From CBDAPI01 sp964565865 (lineage in GTDB: Bacteria; Acidobacteriota; UBA6911; RPQK01; CBDAPI01): 53,271 bases of DNA. How positions within the stretch are numbered: position 1 is the first letter of the stretch; each line of letters starts with the position of its first letter. The stretch is taken from contig CAZMGM010000014.1 of NCBI GenBank assembly GCA_964565865.1, positions 1-53,271 of the forward strand, written 5' to 3'. Position numbers and translations under genes: made by a program. This document shows positions 51,259-53,271 of this stretch, piece after piece. The notes below the pieces were generated by a model, which was given only the letters and a program-made list of their open reading frames with translations, had not been told where the DNA came from and did no database searches.

Positions 51259-52911
51259 CTAGGGGAGCTTGCCTGCCTGTCCGGCCAGTTTGTGAGCCAG
51301 GCTTTTCCCCTGCACGTGGGCTGGAATCTCCAGGCCCAGGATTTCAGCCAGCGTAGGAGCTATGTCAATGGTTCCAACGCGTCCTTCGATTCGGGCCGGC
51401 TCAACACCAGGCGACACGAAGAGGATGGGTACGTGAGTGTCGTAGCGGTAAGGTGTCCCGTGGCTGGTGCCACGGCCGATGGTTACCTGGTACTCTTCGA
51501 GCTGAGGCATCAGGTTGGGGCTTCGATCCGGATGGAAGCTGTTCCGAAACAGATGATGAAAAGGGTCATCGGATTCTGAAAGCAGCTCACTCCGGGTCCA
51601 GATCCGTCGAATTACCAGACACTCTTCGAGGACCTCCGCCGCAACCTTCTCGACCGCCTCGCGATCGAGTCCCAGGCCATCGATTACCTCGTAGTCCAGG
51701 TAGTAATCCGTCAGCAGCCAGTTGGCCTCGACTCCTAGCCTGGAAGAGATCTCGGAAAGCTGATTCTGCCAGCAGACGGTATCCAGGTAGTCCGCGCGAC
51801 GTCCCGACAGGTGGTAAGCTTGCCGGTATTCGGGCATGGGGGAGACGCCGTGGTCGGAACTGAACACGATCAGGGTTCGGTCCAATCCGATGTGACGGTC
51901 GATGAAGTCAAAGAGATCTGCTAGATTGCGATCCAACCGAATCAGTGTGTCAAGGAGTTCTGGACTGTTGATTCCGTAGGTGTGACCCACCAGATCGAGG
52001 GCCGAGAAGGACACGCCTAGATAGTCAGGGCTATTTTGGAGACCGATGTGTTCCTGGAGGATCAGCTCTTTGACGAAATTGACCAGGTATTCGTCAACCA
52101 GGGGTGTTCTGGCAAAGGAAGAATAGAAGCTGTCGTCGGGACGTAGACTTCGCCCGCCCAGGGCGTGGGGGAATCCAGCACTGAACCATCCGAAATCAGT
52201 ATCAACTATAGCCAGGTCCTTCTTCACATCCGCGTCGACGGGCAGAGGCTCCCAGAGCTTACCAAAGTACTGATCGGGAAGCTTTCGAGCGTTGAATTCC
52301 CTGACCCACTGAGGATAGCTGGTTTGATAGTAGCTGCTGGTCACAAAATCGCCGCCGCTGTACCAGTAGGCACTGTCTGCTTTGTGGCCTCCCAGGAGAA
52401 TCGCGGCGCGATCCTTGTAGCTACTGGTGAATGCTCTGGAATTGGGCCAGCGGTTCTTTAGCCAGTCGGGCAGGGCAGAAACCTGAAGATTGTTTGGAGA
52501 CCGACCACCGGCCGCGTTAATCGACCCGATGAGGGGCCAACTGGCATCCCCCACACAATACATGGAGGTCCGCCGCTGCCTGTCGAACCACTGGTTGGTG
52601 ATCACTCCGGAACGGCTCGGGTAGGTCCCAGTCGAAATGGAGGCGTGGCCGGGTCCGGTGTTGGTCACGGCGTGGTCCTGGTGGGCGTCCACGAACAGGA
52701 CCCCATTCTTTTTGAGACGGTCGAATCCACCTCGGAAAAGCGGCTCGAAGCGATCCAGATAGTCCCCTCGAAACTGATCCACCGTCAGTACCAGGACCAG
52801 CTTAAAGTCTGACTCGCCGGTGCCTGTGGGAGCTTCGGAAGGTACCGAAGAATTACCGCAGGATGCGAGAGAAGGTATCAGGGCGAGCGTGGTCCAGAGT
52901 CTTCCTGTCAC
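51259..52911 (-). CDS. Alkaline-phosphatase-superfamily lipoprotein (phosphodiesterase/PafA type)
   Basis: 550 residues. A lipoprotein signal LIPSLASC places the lipidated cysteine at 18. The metal-hydrolase domain starts at VLVLTVDQFRGDYLDRF (metal Asp45), with the threonine nucleophile region TNTGPGHAS (83-91), then LGVSFSALDLVGHTYG with metal ligands Asp and His, VFSSDHGVSPMPEY, and the late GTSHGTPYRYDTHVPILFVSPG. This matches type I phosphodiesterase/PafA-like phosphatases exposed in the periplasm, freeing phosphate from organic esters. It is monocistronic; no phosphate-box is visible. Confidence 0.92.
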   Translation of the reverse strand: MTGRLWTTLALIPSLASCGNSSVPSEAPTGTGESDFKLVLVLTVDQFRGDYLDRFEPLFRGGFDRLKKNGVLFVDAHQDHAVTNTGPGHASISTGTYPSRSGVITNQWFDRQRRTSMYCVGDASWPLIGSINAAGGRSPNNLQVSALPDWLKNRWPNSRAFTSSYKDRAAILLGGHKADSAYWYSGGDFVTSSYYQTSYPQWVREFNARKLPDQYFGKLWEPLPVDADVKKDLAIVDTDFGWFSAGFPHALGGRSLRPDDSFYSSFARTPLVDEYLVNFVKELILQEHIGLQNSPDYLGVSFSALDLVGHTYGINSPELLDTLIRLDRNLADLFDFIDRHIGLDRTLIVFSSDHGVSPMPEYRQAYHLSGRRADYLDTVCWQNQLSEISSRLGVEANWLLTDYYLDYEVIDGLGLDREAVEKVAAEVLEECLVIRRIWTRSELLSESDDPFHHLFRNSFHPDRSPNLMPQLEEYQVTIGRGTSHGTPYRYDTHVPILFVSPGVEPARIEGRVGTIDIAPTLAEILGLEIPAHVQGKSLAHKLAGQAGKLP

Positions 52912-52964
52912 AGTGGCTTGATCTCGGGTTCGTTGTGCTGGCGTATTTTACTTGGGAGTCTTCC

Positions 52965-52995
52965 ACGTTCCAAGTCCCGCGTTCCACGGGTGCTC
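52965..52995 (-). repeat. GAAC-type repeat copy
   Basis: On the minus strand GTGGAACGCGGGACTTGGAA followed by CGTGGAAG. It matches the right half of the hairpin at 50011-50041 (GTGGAACGCGGCACTTTGAA). It lies upstream of the phosphatase gene. Confidence 0.6.
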
Positions 52996-53179
52996 TTTCC
53001 CTTGCCCGAAAAGAAAAGATTTAAGGTGAAATATGCAGTGGACGAGGGTGCCGGAATCCTTCCATCTGCCCCGCTCTACCTTGTGTCTGTACTTATCAGT
53101 TTGGCCTCTAAGCATGTTTCACCTGCCGCGGGTAAAACGTCGGATTCCTCCCGGACTGACCGACCGGGGCGCAATCCTG

Positions 53180-53185
53180 TACAAT
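53180..53185 (+). promoter_or_regulatory. Putative -10 of tRNA-Ala
   Basis: TACAAT ends 14 nt before the tRNA 5' end; CTGACC 18 bp upstream may be a weak -35. Confidence 0.4.
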
Positions 53186-53199
53186 TCCCTACGAAAGGT

Positions 53200-53271
53200 G
53201 GGGACGTAGCTCAGCTCGGAAGAGCGCCTGAATCGCACTCAGGAGGTCGAGGGTTCGAATCCCTTCGTCTC
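53200..53271 (+). tRNA. tRNA-Ala (anticodon CGC), cut by the window end
   Basis: The acceptor strand GGGGACG (53200-53206) pairs with CGTCTC at the last bases, one base short. D arm GCTC...GAGC; anticodon stem CCTGA/TCAGG with loop ATCGCAC, anticodon CGC at 53234-53236; T arm GAGGG-TTCGAAT-CCCTT. The discriminator base and 3' end lie outside the window. Confidence 0.93.

Overview
The window looks like a chromosomal segment of an Acidobacteriota-type bacterium (inference). The supporting traits are a giant TonB-dependent receptor with an N-terminal carboxypeptidase-regulatory domain, a GWxTD-domain protein, a multihaem cytochrome fused to HEAT/TPR repeats, several secreted TPR proteins, a DUF1501 remnant and moderately high GC. 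There is no phage, IS element, rRNA or CRISPR array. Every complete gene reads as intact housekeeping or accessory metabolism, apart from one gene remnant.

Region 1 (1-10.7 kb): an ada DNA-repair gene with a perfect 20-bp inverted repeat inside it, tRNA-Leu(UAG), then a divergent arginine regulon. On the minus strand lies a tightly packed operon (P-loop protein, argC, argD, argF', argB) and on the plus strand argR-argG-argH with overlapping ends. The AT-rich region between them carries ARG-box-like palindromes and a promoter for argR. The carbamoyltransferase is of the N-acylornithine type (acetyl- or succinylornithine), so this organism makes arginine through acyl-citrulline. The enzyme for the first acylation step is not recognisable, and an unusual deviant-Walker-A protein heads the operon.

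Region 2 (10.7-28.7 kb): the TonB receptor, the GWxTD protein, a phenylacetate-CoA-ligase-like enzyme coupled to a 67-residue protein, a UbiX flavin prenyltransferase, a DUF4202 protein, and an apparent operon of an acyl-activating (LuxE-like) enzyme, an aldehyde-dehydrogenase-like enzyme and a LeuB-family dehydrogenase. These are followed by a class I aminotransferase, an eight-haem cytochrome lipoprotein and a TPR protein. Three genes here have a -10-like hexamer ending only 9-10 nt before the start codon, suggesting leaderless transcripts.

Region 3 (28.7-39 kb): an amino-acid permease fused to two universal-stress domains, an O-methyltransferase, and gltB-gltD (glutamate synthase).

Region 4 (39-53.3 kb): a 2539-residue single-module reducing polyketide synthase (KS-AT-DH-degenerate MT-ER-KR-ACP, no thioesterase), two small ORFs divergent from it, an SDR oxidoreductase, a small membrane protein, a Tat-exported SMP-30-like protein, a TPR protein, a lipoprotein of the alkaline phosphatase superfamily, and tRNA-Ala(CGC) cut by the window end.

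A dispersed intergenic repeat with consensus start CTAGCAGTCCGTGGTGAAAG occurs at least six times, twice including the stop codon of the upstream gene. The points most worth a second look are the arginine operon (succinyl-type signature plus the P-loop protein as candidate missing enzyme), the CoA-independent carboxylate-reduction gene pair, the PKS with its dead methyltransferase, and the repeat family.
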